Assembly: GCF_965284335.1 (NCBI RefSeq)
Contig: NZ_OZ260076.1
Reading direction: 5' to 3' (one strand)
Source: Tabrizicola_A sp965284335
GTDB taxonomy: Bacteria; Pseudomonadota; Alphaproteobacteria; Rhodobacterales; Rhodobacteraceae
Length of the DNA: 64,000 nt
The number at the start of each line of letters is the position of its first letter. Positions within the stretch are counted from its first letter, which is position 1. The position numbers and the translations under genes were made by a program. Below the pieces are notes generated by a model, which searched no databases, was not told the origin of the DNA, and saw only the letters and a program-made list of their open reading frames with translations. Positions 32,956-41,051 of this stretch are shown here, in pieces.

Positions 32956-33848
32956 ACCAGCTTCAACTCGCGTTCCTGCACCACCGCGCGACCCCTGCCT
33001 TGGGCATAGGCACGGCGGATCATTTCGGCCATGGCCTGAATGGTGGGCGAATGGGCGGGCTGGGCGACGTAAAGATTGACCTTCATCGTCGCAAGATCCG
33101 GCAGCGCGCCGCCATGGCTGATCCGCTCGACATAGGGCGGCTCTGACCCGGCCAGAACGGTATGCACCGCCAGATCGGCCGAAACGCTCGCCTCAACCGT
33201 GCGGGTTGAATCACTTTCCACCGCCATTTCCCACGGGATGCCCGCGCGGTCCAAGGCCGCCTGCACGCCTTGGCGGAAGATGCAATTATGCTCATAGGCC
33301 AGCCGCAAGGGCCGGCTTTTCCACGCCGCCCCCTGCGGCGCCCCAACCCAGACCAAGGGCAATTCGGCAATCGTCTCGCCCTCGGGGTCCACCCCCACCT
33401 CGGTCGTCAGGATGATGTCACATTCACCGCGCGCGAATTGCGCCTTGAGGACACGGGTGAACGACGACAGCAAAGACACCTTCATCTTGGGGTAATCCTT
33501 GGCAAAGCGGCGCAGCACCTGCGGGATGGCGGGATAGACAATGTCATGCGGCACCCCCAGCACGATCTCACCCTCATGCACATCGGTGGTCAGGCGCTGA
33601 AACGCCTCGTCATTCAGCGCCAGCATCTTGCGGGCATAGCCCAACAACTGCTCGCCCTCGGGGGTAAGCCCCACCTTGCGCGTTGATCGGTCAAGAACTT
33701 CGCAGCCCAGAACCTCCTCCAACCGTTTGATCTGCATCGACACCGCCGATTGCGTCAGGTTCAAAAACCCCGCCGCCCGCGTCACACCACCCGCATCGGC
33801 AATCGCCACGAATGAGCGCAGCGAGGTGAGGTCGAGATTGCGGATCAT
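32946..33848 (-). CDS. LysR-family transcriptional regulator
   Basis: 300 residues from the ATG at 33848. The winged helix at the N-terminus, LTSLRSFVAIADAGGVTRAA then LNLTQSAVSMQIKRLEE, is standard for LysR proteins; the effector domain follows from about residue 90 (EIVLGVPHDIVYPAIPQVLR). An open frame continues 24 codons upstream but lacks family similarity. Divergent from the DUF1127 gene; a TTCG-TTTT-CGAA dyad at 33881-33892 in the gap is a possible binding site. Convergent overlap with the oxidoreductase gene. Confidence 0.9.
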   Translation of the reverse strand: MIRNLDLTSLRSFVAIADAGGVTRAAGFLNLTQSAVSMQIKRLEEVLGCEVLDRSTRKVGLTPEGEQLLGYARKMLALNDEAFQRLTTDVHEGEIVLGVPHDIVYPAIPQVLRRFAKDYPKMKVSLLSSFTRVLKAQFARGECDIILTTEVGVDPEGETIAELPLVWVGAPQGAAWKSRPLRLAYEHNCIFRQGVQAALDRAGIPWEMAVESDSTRTVEASVSADLAVHTVLAGSEPPYVERISHGGALPDLATMKVNLYVAQPAHSPTIQAMAEMIRRAYAQGRGRAVVQERELKLVQP

Positions 33849-33880
33849 ATCACAATTCCTGATGCCAGAGTTCAAAACCA

Positions 33881-33892
33881 TTCGTTTTCGAA
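33881..33892. promoter_or_regulatory. dyad in the lysR/DUF1127 gap
   Basis: TTCG-TTTT-CGAA, 33 bp upstream of the LysR start. Fits the position of a LysR autoregulatory site, but the arms are short. Confidence 0.3.
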
Positions 33893-33980
33893 ATGTCTGC
33901 GATTCGGGTAAAAGGATCAAGTGTCCTGATGGGATTTTCCCAAAGGATCACCGCTGATAATGACCCTGAAAGGAAAGATC

Positions 33981-34211
33981 ATGTTTGCCTCTGTTGCCAC
34001 CTCTACGATGACGATCCGTCACGTCGAGATGCAGAGCACCCTTGGCCGTCTGGCCAAAACCCTTCGTCTCGGCCTTGCCGCCCATCGCCAGCGCCAAGCG
34101 CTGCACGGGCTGGATGACGCCCGTCTGGCCGATATTGGCCTGACCGCCCATGCCGCGATGGCCGAAGCCAACCGCCCGTTCTGGGATGTGCCGAACAGCT
34201 GGCGCCGCTGA
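33981..34211 (+). CDS. DUF1127 small protein
   Basis: 76 residues. The C-terminal LHGLDDARLADIGLT followed by an Ala-rich stretch is the DUF1127 (YjiS-like) motif, an arginine-rich domain seen in small alphaproteobacterial proteins; some bind RNA and act in phosphate and carbon metabolism or RNA turnover. The start at 33981 has AAGGAAAG at good spacing; an ATG at 33960 is less likely. Divergent from a LysR regulator, which may control it. Arginine and alanine content is high. Confidence 0.82.
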   Translation: MFASVATSTMTIRHVEMQSTLGRLAKTLRLGLAAHRQRQALHGLDDARLADIGLTAHAAMAEANRPFWDVPNSWRR

Positions 34212-34348
34212 CGCAAAATTCGACATTTTTCCTGTCGTATTTTCGAAACTGATCCTTGAAATGCACCCGCTGAACCCCGATATTTTCCGCATAAGGCGGC
34301 GCATGGGGCATAGCTCCGCCGCTTATCAGAAACATCGGAGGCTTACAC

Positions 34349-35068
34349 ATGGCACAGTATGATACGATCCGGACCGTGGGCGTCGCCCAGGCGGCCCAGA
34401 TCGACGAGGGCCTTCGCGCCCATATGACCAAGGTCTACGGGCTGATGTCCGTGGCCATGGTCTTGACCGGCGCCGTCGCTTGGGCCGTTGGCACCAATGA
34501 GGCGATGCTGGCAGCGATCTTCGCAACCCCGGTCAAATGGCTGGTGATGTTCGCGCCCTTGATCATGGTCTTTGCCTTTAGCGCCATGATCAGCCGGTTG
34601 TCCGCCGCGGCAGCCCAGCTTTTCTTTTACGCCTTCGCCGCCGTGATGGGCCTGTCGATCAGCTATATCTTCGCGGTCTACACCGGCACCTCGATTGCGC
34701 AGACCTTCCTTGTCACCGCCATCGCCTTTGCCGGGTTGTCGCTCTATGGCTACACCACGAAAAAAGACCTGTCGGGCATGGGCACCTTCCTGATGATGGG
34801 TCTGATCGGCCTGATCGTCGCCTCGATCGTGAACATCTTCCTTGCGTCGTCGGCGATGGCCTTTGCGATCTCGGTGATTGGCGTCTTGATCTTCGCGGGC
34901 CTGACGGCGTATGACACCCAAAACATCAAGAACACCTATATCGAACATGCCGTGCATGGCGATCAGGAATGGCTGGGCAAATCGGCCATCATGGGCGCGC
35001 TGAGCCTCTATATGAACTTCCTGAACATGTTCATGTTCTTGCTGCAATTCCTGGGCAACCGCGAATAA
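34349..35068 (+). CDS. Bax inhibitor-1/YccA family membrane protein
   Basis: 239 residues, seven hydrophobic segments. Family features: GLMSVAMVLTGAVAW near residue 31, SISYIFAVYTGTSIAQTF near 110, and the C-terminal GLTAYDTQNIKNTY near 188 with the conserved Asp that in BI-1 homologues gates a calcium leak. Shine-Dalgarno CGGAGG precedes the ATG. A terminator follows 23 bp after the stop. Inner membrane. In bacteria YccA-type members interact with the FtsH protease; the role here is inferred. Confidence 0.92.
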   Translation: MAQYDTIRTVGVAQAAQIDEGLRAHMTKVYGLMSVAMVLTGAVAWAVGTNEAMLAAIFATPVKWLVMFAPLIMVFAFSAMISRLSAAAAQLFFYAFAAVMGLSISYIFAVYTGTSIAQTFLVTAIAFAGLSLYGYTTKKDLSGMGTFLMMGLIGLIVASIVNIFLASSAMAFAISVIGVLIFAGLTAYDTQNIKNTYIEHAVHGDQEWLGKSAIMGALSLYMNFLNMFMFLLQFLGNRE

Positions 35069-35091
35069 GCGGGCAGCACAGACCAAAGACC

Positions 35092-35119
35092 AAAGGCCGG
35101 GGAAAACCCCGGCCTTTTT
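35092..35119 (+). terminator. rho-independent terminator of the BI-1 gene
   Basis: AAAGGCCGGGG-AAAA-CCCCGGCCTTT followed by TT and C/T-rich sequence; perfect 11-base arms. Confidence 0.92.
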
Positions 35120-35182
35120 CTTTGCCCGCACCGCTCCTCCAGCCCTGCGGGCTGTCGTCGCAGTGACAACATGCGCGACCAT

Positions 35183-35214
35183 GCGATGAGCGCGCGGAAC
35201 GCGCGACGAAGAGC
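35183..35214 (-). repeat. REP-like GCTC-TCGTCGC element
   Basis: On the minus strand GCTCTTCGTCGCGCGT then TCCGCGCGCTCATCGC. It matches 52953-52984 at 29 of 32 positions. Preceded (35131-35165) by a small hairpin AGCCC-TGC-GGGCT. It fills the gap between two terminators of convergent genes. Confidence 0.7.
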
Positions 35215-35227
35215 ATTGGGAAAACTG

Positions 35228-35252
35228 AAAAGGCCGCCCCATTGGGCGGCCC
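35228..35252 (-). terminator. rho-independent terminator of rpmG
   Basis: GGCCGCCC-CATT-GGGCGGCC with an A tract on the left, giving a T tract on the minus-strand transcript, 27 bp after the rpmG stop. Confidence 0.85.
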
Positions 35253-35278
35253 CTACATCAGAACAGGATCAGCAGATC

Positions 35279-35446
35279 TTACTTGATCTTGCCTTCCTTA
35301 TATTCGACATGCTCGCGCTTGACGGGGTCATACTTCTTCACGACCATCTTTTCGGTCATGGTGCGCGCGTTCTTTTTGGTCACATAGAAGTGCCCGGTGC
35401 CAGCCGTCGAGTTCAGACGGATCTTGATCGTCGCCGGTTTGGCCAT
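35279..35446 (-). CDS. rpmG: 50S ribosomal protein L33
   Basis: 55-residue ribosomal protein of the large subunit. The minus strand from the ATG at 35446 reads MAKPATIKIRLNSTAGTGHF, then YVTKKNARTMTEKM and a basic C-terminus KREHVEYKEGKIK. This is the cysteine-free form of L33, normal for alphaproteobacteria, so it is independent of zinc. AGGAGAGAC precedes the start at good spacing. A GC hairpin terminator with a T tract follows the stop. Single-gene transcript. Confidence 0.96.
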   Translation of the reverse strand: MAKPATIKIRLNSTAGTGHFYVTKKNARTMTEKMVVKKYDPVKREHVEYKEGKIK

Positions 35447-35547
35447 AGTCGTCTCTCCTGCATCGGGAAAACATCCGTTTCCCCGGTAAAACCTTGAAGC
35501 CTGCCTTTTACCCGTGGGCCGGGGAGAGTCAACAGCAAAAGCACCTG

Positions 35548-36768
35548 TTAAGCGGTTGGCGTCGGGGCCTCTTCGTCCCCGCCGCCCATAGGATGGGCGT
35601 CGGGCTCATCGGCGGTCTCGTCTACCTCCTCCAGCTTGTGCAAAAGCCTTTGAAACCAATCGGCTGCGGCGGCGTGAAAGCCTTTGGACCCGGCCGTTTG
35701 GCGCAAAGACAGCATCTGGGCGCGCAGCCAGTCGAGCGCGGCCTCTTCCTGCCCGGCCAGATCAGCGGCCCGGGCCACATCCTGATAGCGCGCCTGAAAC
35801 CAGGCCATCGCCTTAGCCTCAAGCCGGGCCACATCTGGCAGGGCGCGAATCTGCGCCTCGATAGGGATGACTTGGGGGCGAAAGCGCAGCAAGGATTTGC
35901 TTTCCACCTCGTTGCGGTCCACCAGACGGTAAAAGTCCGACCCGATCACCCGCTTTTTGTTCTTGCGCCCGTTGGCATCGCCACGGGCATGTTTCATCAG
36001 ATGCAGATCGTCAGATTTGACATGGTGGTGATGCAGGCTGGCATGGGCCCAAGTGCATTGCGCGGCATCCACCAGATAGCCCGATTTGCGTTTCGACATC
36101 AGCGCATCCACCGGCATCGGCACGCCTGCGGTGTTGACCACCACCGGCACCCGCTTTTTCCACGGCAGTTTCGGGGTATGCACCCCCATCATCTTGAACC
36201 GGCGCGGGCGAAACAGGGTCTTGAACCCCACCTGCGCCAGAGCCCCCGGCACCGGCACATCGCGTTCGCAGCGCGTGAAGGTTTCCACCACCGACCCGCC
36301 CTGCCAGCGCGGCACCCCGGCGCTGCCGAAATGGCGCCATTGCACCGCAATCGCATCGACATCGGGATAAAGCGCGATCAGATCGTCAATGCGGCGGCGG
36401 CCCACCTCGACATTGAGGTATTCATCGGCGTCAATGTGCAAGACCCACGCCGCCTGCCGCACCTGCGGCAGCGCAAAGGCCCGCTCCAGCGCCTGTTTTT
36501 GGATGCTGCCCGCCGTGTAGGGGCCGGGATTGTCATAGTGTTCCACCGGCAAATGCCCCTGCATCGCCTGCAACAGATGGTCGGTGCCATCCGAACAGTC
36601 ATTGGTGAACACGATGATCCGGTCAAAGCCCAGCGCCAGATGATGCGCCACCCATTCCACCACAAAAAGCGCCTCGTTGCGCATACAGGCGACGATCACC
36701 TTTTGCGCGGCATCGGGGTTTGGCGCGGGCTCGGATGGGGCCCCTGGTTTGGGTTCGCAATGAGGCAT
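35548..36768 (-). CDS. family 2 type glycosyltransferase (DUF/Glyco_tranf_2_4)
   Basis: 406 residues from the ATG at 36768; a GTG two codons earlier is possible. GT-A type fold: VIVACMRNEALFVVEWVAHH near 25, DRIIVFTNDCSDGTDHLL near 50, and AAWVLHIDADEYLNV near 108 with the metal-binding DxD. HASLHHHHVKSDDL near 265 is typical of the Glyco_tranf_2_4 group in Rhodobacteraceae. The C-terminal 120 residues form a charged helical region ending in an acidic tail. No signal peptide; probably cytoplasmic face of the membrane. Acceptor sugar or protein unknown; no polysaccharide genes are adjacent. Confidence 0.85.
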   Translation of the reverse strand: MPHCEPKPGAPSEPAPNPDAAQKVIVACMRNEALFVVEWVAHHLALGFDRIIVFTNDCSDGTDHLLQAMQGHLPVEHYDNPGPYTAGSIQKQALERAFALPQVRQAAWVLHIDADEYLNVEVGRRRIDDLIALYPDVDAIAVQWRHFGSAGVPRWQGGSVVETFTRCERDVPVPGALAQVGFKTLFRPRRFKMMGVHTPKLPWKKRVPVVVNTAGVPMPVDALMSKRKSGYLVDAAQCTWAHASLHHHHVKSDDLHLMKHARGDANGRKNKKRVIGSDFYRLVDRNEVESKSLLRFRPQVIPIEAQIRALPDVARLEAKAMAWFQARYQDVARAADLAGQEEAALDWLRAQMLSLRQTAGSKGFHAAAADWFQRLLHKLEEVDETADEPDAHPMGGGDEEAPTPTA

Positions 36769-36899
36769 CGGCACAATCAGATGGGTTCAAAAGCAGTTGG
36801 GCAAACTATTCACCATTTCGCGCCGCACCGCCATGGGCTTTGATGCAAGGCCCCGAGCTAGGCCGAGCCTGAGCAAGGGCCGTGGGCGGGGGCAAAGAT

Positions 36900-37326
36900 G
36901 CGCGGAGGGCCTGTAAGCCGGATTCTGTCCCGGGGGTTGCCCCCCTTGGATGACCATTCCTCTGCCGCTCCCGTTACCGGGGCGGTCAAGCTGCCAACCC
37001 GGGCCTTTGGGCTGAAGTGTCCCTGTGGAGGTCTCTGACCGCCCGAAGGCATGTGGCCAGACCTTTCCACGCAAGGCCCCTATTCGGCATTGCTCCGGGT
37101 GGGGCTTGCCGTGCCGTCCTTGTTGCCAAGGCCGCGGTGGGCTCTTACCCCACCGTTTCACCCTCACCATGGATGCGCCGAACGCAGTTGCCCGGCACCA
37201 TGGCAGACTTTTCTCTGTGGCGCTTTCCCTGGGGTTGCCCCCGCCGGGCGTTACCCGGCACCCTTCCTTCATGGAGTCCGGACTTTCCTCGAAGCCAAGG
37301 CCCCGCGGTCATCCAGCCCTCCGCGC
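36900..37326 (-). ncRNA. rnpB: RNase P RNA
   Basis: Catalytic RNA that trims tRNA 5' ends. On the minus strand the conserved P4 and J regions read GAGGAAAGTCCGGACTCCAT near the 5' end (37268-37291) and ACAGAATCCGGCTTACAGG near the 3' end. The P1 helix pairs GCGCGGAGGGC at the 5' end (about 37326) with GCCCTCCGCGC at the 3' end (about 36900), which sets the ends. Length about 427 nt, bacterial type A. The several open frames crossing it are shadows. Confidence 0.95.
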
Positions 37327-37418
37327 AAGGGCGCAGATAAGGGCAATGGGGCGGCAGGGCAAGCCCAAAGCTTGGGCGGGGCGAGGGTCTTGGAGCGGGG
37401 GCGCGCGTGGCGGGCGGT

Positions 37419-37455
37419 GGATGCCTCCGGCGGGAGTATTTGGGCCAAGAGGAAG
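37419..37455 (-). repeat. half copy of the CAAATA element
   Basis: On the minus strand CTTCCTCTTGGCCCAAATAC then TCCCGCCGGAGGCATCC. It shares the CTTC-TCTTGGCCCAAATA left part with the elements at 2674, 25249 and 44124, but has a different, short GC hairpin (CCGCCGG). It lies between the amidase stop and rnpB. Confidence 0.5.
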
Positions 37456-37468
37456 CGGAGGGCTTAGC

Positions 37469-38131
37469 TTACTGTGCGGCGGGGTGCGGGCCGAAGCGCT
37501 GCGCGAGGTCTTGGGCAAGCGCGCGGTCGGTGGCCTCTTCGGGGCCTTTGGCCCAGGGGCGAAAGCGCAAACGAAAAGCGGCAAGGCGGGCCTCGGGGGG
37601 GGCGTCAGGATAGCCGATGCGCGTCAGGCTGTCGGACAGGGGCGCATCGGGGTTGTCATGGCCTTCGGGCCAGACCGACAGGCCCTGCCGCGCCAGACGT
37701 CGCCAGTCGAAATGCGGCCCCGGATCGGTCTTGCGGGTCGGGGCCATGTCGGAATGGCCGATGATGCGATGGGCCGGGATGGACCAGCGCGCCATAAGGG
37801 CTGTCAAAAGCCGCTCAAGGGCCGCCATTTGCGGTTCGGGGAAAGGGTGTTGGCCATCATTGGCCAGTTCAATCCCGATGGAATGGCTGTTGATGTCATC
37901 AAGCCCCGCCCATTGGCCTGCGCCGGCATGCCAAGCGCGGTGGCGTTCATCGACCAGCGCTTCGGCACGCCCGGTTTCCGAGATCAGCCAATGGGCCGAC
38001 ACCTCGGCCGCTGGGTCGCACAGCCGGGCGCGGGCGGCATCACAAGAGATCGCCGTGTAATGGATCACCACCAGCGAAGGGGTCACGCCGCCCCGCCGCT
38101 CACCGAAATTCGGTGAGGGAAGGTCGGTCAT
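37469..38131 (-). CDS. N-acetylmuramoyl-L-alanine amidase (AmpD-like)
   Basis: 220 residues, Amidase_2 domain. Zinc ligands: His in LVVIHYTAI near residue 24, His in HRIIGHSDMAPTRKTDPG near 132 with the following Asp, and DINSHSIGIEL near 83. No signal peptide, so a cytoplasmic AmpD-type role in cutting anhydro-muropeptides during wall recycling is more likely than an exported enzyme. The start overlaps the stop of the upstream excalibur lipoprotein gene (ATGA), so the two are co-translated. Confidence 0.88.
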   Translation of the reverse strand: MTDLPSPNFGERRGGVTPSLVVIHYTAISCDAARARLCDPAAEVSAHWLISETGRAEALVDERHRAWHAGAGQWAGLDDINSHSIGIELANDGQHPFPEPQMAALERLLTALMARWSIPAHRIIGHSDMAPTRKTDPGPHFDWRRLARQGLSVWPEGHDNPDAPLSDSLTRIGYPDAPPEARLAAFRLRFRPWAKGPEEATDRALAQDLAQRFGPHPAAQ

Positions 38132-38949
38132 TGCAGGGCGGCACGGAAGGGGGTCGGATCCCAGCCGCAGGCATAGCCATCGCCGTCCGGGTCAAGACCG
38201 CGGCGGTCGCGCTCTGGGCCACCGGCGGCCAGAAACGCCTCTTGCGCCTGATCGGCCGAGGTATATTGCAAGCAGGCAGAGCCCGCGCCTTGCAGCCTCA
38301 GACCGCTGCGGCGATACATCTGCGTGCCAACGGGATGATTGGTTGAGAGCGCAAAAGCCACGATCGGCGCGCCGCCCACATCGCCCGCGCGCTGTGGCAG
38401 GGCGGTGGGCTGGTCAACCTGATAAAGCGCGCGATTGCGTTCGATCCGGGCGCGGTCGCTTTCGATGGACTCGCGTGCACTCACAGCGGCAAAGTCATTT
38501 TCATCGGAAATCGAGGGGTTGGCATGCACCATTTCCCCCATCTCTTCGCGGATGGTGATCGGCGCATTGCCGCGCGGGCGTTGGCCATTGGCATCCAGCG
38601 TGCCCGAGGCCATCGGCTGGGGCGCAAGGGTTGAGGCCATGGGGATCGGGGTGGCGGGTGCCTGACCGATCACGCCGCCGGTGATGGGGCCAGAGGTGGT
38701 GGGTGCCACCCCGGTCGCCCGATCAATCGCAGCGGCGGCGATGTCTGGCGAAAAGCCACCCGGCGCGGGCTGTGCTGCACCCATCGGATCAAGCGGTGCC
38801 GCCATCGGGGCAGGCGCGGTGGTCACGGGTTGGGCATTGCGCACATAAGAGTTGTAATCGCCAAAGCCCACGCCCGAGGCGGAGTCCGGCACCGGGGGGG
38901 AGCAGGCCGCAAGACCAAGGCCAATGGCAAGCAACTGAACAACACGCAT
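38128..38949 (-). CDS. excalibur-domain lipoprotein
   Basis: 273 residues from the ATG at 38949. Lipoprotein signal MRVVQLLAIGLGLAACSPPV with lipobox LAAC. A long Pro/Ala/Met-rich linker (about 35-140) follows, then the C-terminal GLDPDGDGYACGWDP, the excalibur calcium-binding motif (DxDxDGxxC). An FALSTNHPVGTQMYRRSG segment near 205 is a conserved domain of Rhodobacteraceae relatives. Probably a periplasmic protein linked to the cell wall. Coupled to the amidase gene, which supports a wall-related role. The upstream part of the frame has no similarity and is excluded. Confidence 0.85.
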   Translation of the reverse strand: MRVVQLLAIGLGLAACSPPVPDSASGVGFGDYNSYVRNAQPVTTAPAPMAAPLDPMGAAQPAPGGFSPDIAAAAIDRATGVAPTTSGPITGGVIGQAPATPIPMASTLAPQPMASGTLDANGQRPRGNAPITIREEMGEMVHANPSISDENDFAAVSARESIESDRARIERNRALYQVDQPTALPQRAGDVGGAPIVAFALSTNHPVGTQMYRRSGLRLQGAGSACLQYTSADQAQEAFLAAGGPERDRRGLDPDGDGYACGWDPTPFRAALQ

Positions 38950-38986
38950 GGGATCTGCCTTTATAGGACGATAGCTTTGCCGCCCC

Positions 38987-40495
38987 TTACCACCATTTTT
39001 CCGGCTTGGAAACAAAGCCCGCCGCACGCTCCAGCACATAGGCGTGATTGAGCAAATCACCCTCCTCCCAAGGCCGCCCGATCAGTTGCAGGCCCAAGGG
39101 CAGCCCCTTGGCATCCAAGCCCACCGGCACGGCCACGCCCGGCAGACCGGCGAGGTTGACGGTGATGGTAAAGACGTCGTTCAGATACATCTCGACCGGA
39201 TCGGTGCTGCCCATCTCGCCCAGACCAAAGGCCGAGGACGGGGTGGTGGGCGTCAGGATGCAATCGATCCCGGCGGCGAAGGCCTGTTCAAAGTCGCGCT
39301 TGATCAGCGCGCGCACGCGCCGGGCGCGGTTGTAATAGGCATCATAAAAGCCCGCCGACAGCACATAGGTGCCCAGCATGATGCGGCGCTGCACCTCGGG
39401 GCCAAAGCCTTCGGCGCGGGTCTTTTCATACATTTCGGTGATGCCATCGCCTTGTGCGAGTTTCGCGCGGTGGCCATAGCGCACCCCGTCATAGCGCGCG
39501 AGGTTCGACGAGGCTTCGGCGGGCGCAATCACATAATAGGCGGGCAGCGCGTATTTCGTATGCGGCAGCGAGATATCAACAATCTCGGCCCCGGCATCGC
39601 GCAGCATCTCGATGCCCTTTTGCCAAAGCGCGTCAATTTCCGCCGGAATCCCGTCCAGCCGATATTCGCGCGGAATGCCAATTTTCTTGCCGCGAATATC
39701 GCCGGTCAGCGCCGCCTCGAAATCCGGCACCGGGATATCGGCCGAGGTGCTGTCTTTCGGGTCATGCCCCGACATTGCTGTGAGGAAAATCGCCGCATCG
39801 CGCACCGATTTGGTCATCGGCCCGGCCTGATCCAGCGAGGAGGCATAGGCGATGATGCCCCAGCGCGACACGCGGCCATAGGTGGGCTTGATCCCGACGA
39901 TGCCGGTAAAGGCAGCAGGCTGGCGGATTGATCCGCCGGTGTCGGTGCCGGTGGCGGCAAGGCAGAGATCCCCCGCCACGGCGGCGGCAGAGCCACCGGA
40001 CGAGCCGCCTGCCGTCAGCTTGCGGTCGTCGATCTTCCACGGGCTGACCGCAGGACCATAGCAGGAGGATTCATTGGACGAACCCATGGCGAATTCGTCC
40101 ATGTTCAGCTTGCCCAGCATCACCGCGCCCGCATCAAACAGCTTTGATGTGACGGTGGATTCGTATTCGGGCTTGAAGCCCGCAAGGATGTTCGACGCCG
40201 CCTGCGAGGGCACGCCCTTGGTGCAGAACACATCCTTGATGCCAAGAGGAATGCCGCACAGATCGGGGGAGGGCGTGTTGGCCTCCTTGTCGGCTTTCAG
40301 CCGCGCGTCGGCAGCGCGCGCCTGTTCCAGCGCAATCTCGGGGGTCTTGTGGACAAAGGCATTCAGCCCATCGCCCGCATCCATTGCCGTCAGGCAAGAC
40401 ATGGTCAGATCGACGGCTGTGATCTCGCCCTTGCGCAGCGCGTCGCGGGCGGCGGCAATGGTCCAGCTGTTGGGGTTCGACTGGGTCATGTTCAT
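38987..40495 (-). CDS. gatA: glutamyl-tRNA(Gln) amidotransferase subunit A
   Basis: Amidase subunit of GatCAB, which converts Glu-tRNA(Gln), and often Asp-tRNA(Asn), to the amide form. 502 residues. Amidase signature: catalytic Lys in GIPLGIKDVFCTKG near 77, Ser-rich TAGGSSGGSAAAVAG near 152 with the cis-Ser and nucleophile Ser, and ATGTDTGGSIRQPAAFTG near 175. Start overlaps gatC (ATGA). Typical alphaproteobacterial placement without gatB next to it. Confidence 0.96.
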   Translation of the reverse strand: MNMTQSNPNSWTIAAARDALRKGEITAVDLTMSCLTAMDAGDGLNAFVHKTPEIALEQARAADARLKADKEANTPSPDLCGIPLGIKDVFCTKGVPSQAASNILAGFKPEYESTVTSKLFDAGAVMLGKLNMDEFAMGSSNESSCYGPAVSPWKIDDRKLTAGGSSGGSAAAVAGDLCLAATGTDTGGSIRQPAAFTGIVGIKPTYGRVSRWGIIAYASSLDQAGPMTKSVRDAAIFLTAMSGHDPKDSTSADIPVPDFEAALTGDIRGKKIGIPREYRLDGIPAEIDALWQKGIEMLRDAGAEIVDISLPHTKYALPAYYVIAPAEASSNLARYDGVRYGHRAKLAQGDGITEMYEKTRAEGFGPEVQRRIMLGTYVLSAGFYDAYYNRARRVRALIKRDFEQAFAAGIDCILTPTTPSSAFGLGEMGSTDPVEMYLNDVFTITVNLAGLPGVAVPVGLDAKGLPLGLQLIGRPWEEGDLLNHAYVLERAAGFVSKPEKWW

Positions 40496-40779
40496 TCCAC
40501 CACTTTGGGCACGGCGAAAAAGCCTTCGCGCGCATCAGGCGCGTTTTTCAGCACCTGCGCCTGAATATTGCCATCGGTCACAACATCGGCGCGGCGCTTC
40601 AGCCGCATCGGGGTGACGCTGGTCATCGGCTCGATGCCATCGACGTTCACCTCGTTCAACTGCTCCATAAAGCCAAGGATGCCCGACAATTCGCGCGCCA
40701 GATCCGGCAGCGCCGCCTCTTCCACCCGGATCCGGGCCAGCTTGGCCACCTTGCGGGCGGTATCAATGTCGATCGACAT
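40492..40779 (-). CDS. gatC: glutamyl-tRNA(Gln) amidotransferase subunit C
   Basis: 95-residue stabilising subunit of GatCAB. The start at 40779 reads MSIDIDTARKVAKLARIRV, the standard N-terminus; ELSGILGFMEQLNEV near 32 and VTPMRLKRRADVV near 55 are the family motifs. The stop overlaps the gatA start. An in-frame stretch upstream is not coding. The gap of 272 bp before the RTX gene (40780-41051) shows only a CACCGATCGGTG palindrome at 40878-40889 and no gene. Confidence 0.95.
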   Translation of the reverse strand: MSIDIDTARKVAKLARIRVEEAALPDLARELSGILGFMEQLNEVNVDGIEPMTSVTPMRLKRRADVVTDGNIQAQVLKNAPDAREGFFAVPKVVE

Positions 40780-41051
40780 GGGAAACCTCGTGGATTGTTT
40801 CGCCCCGTTTAGCCCCCCGCCCCTTTGGCTGCAAGCCATGAGGCGGCGCGATCACGCAGCCCCGCGCCAGAGCGGGCCACCGATCGGTGCGCAAAAAGCA
40901 CGCCCCGCTCAGCTTTGACACAACCCATGCGGGTTAGGGCTTGTGTCCCGTCGACCTTTGGGCAAGACCTGCCGCCATTCTAAGCACTTGATTTCAGACC
41001 CTGTCCTAAACCCCTGTGCCACGTCAGTCCTTTGTTGCGGAGTTTTTGCCC

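Noticed and set aside
37025..38116. 363-codon plus-strand open frame
   Set aside because: Overlaps rnpB and the amidase on the other strand; both have strong independent evidence.
40780..41051. Gap between gatC and the RTX gene, checked for tRNA or small RNA
   Set aside because: No cloverleaf or terminator-ended transcript could be drawn; only a 12-bp palindrome at 40878-40889.
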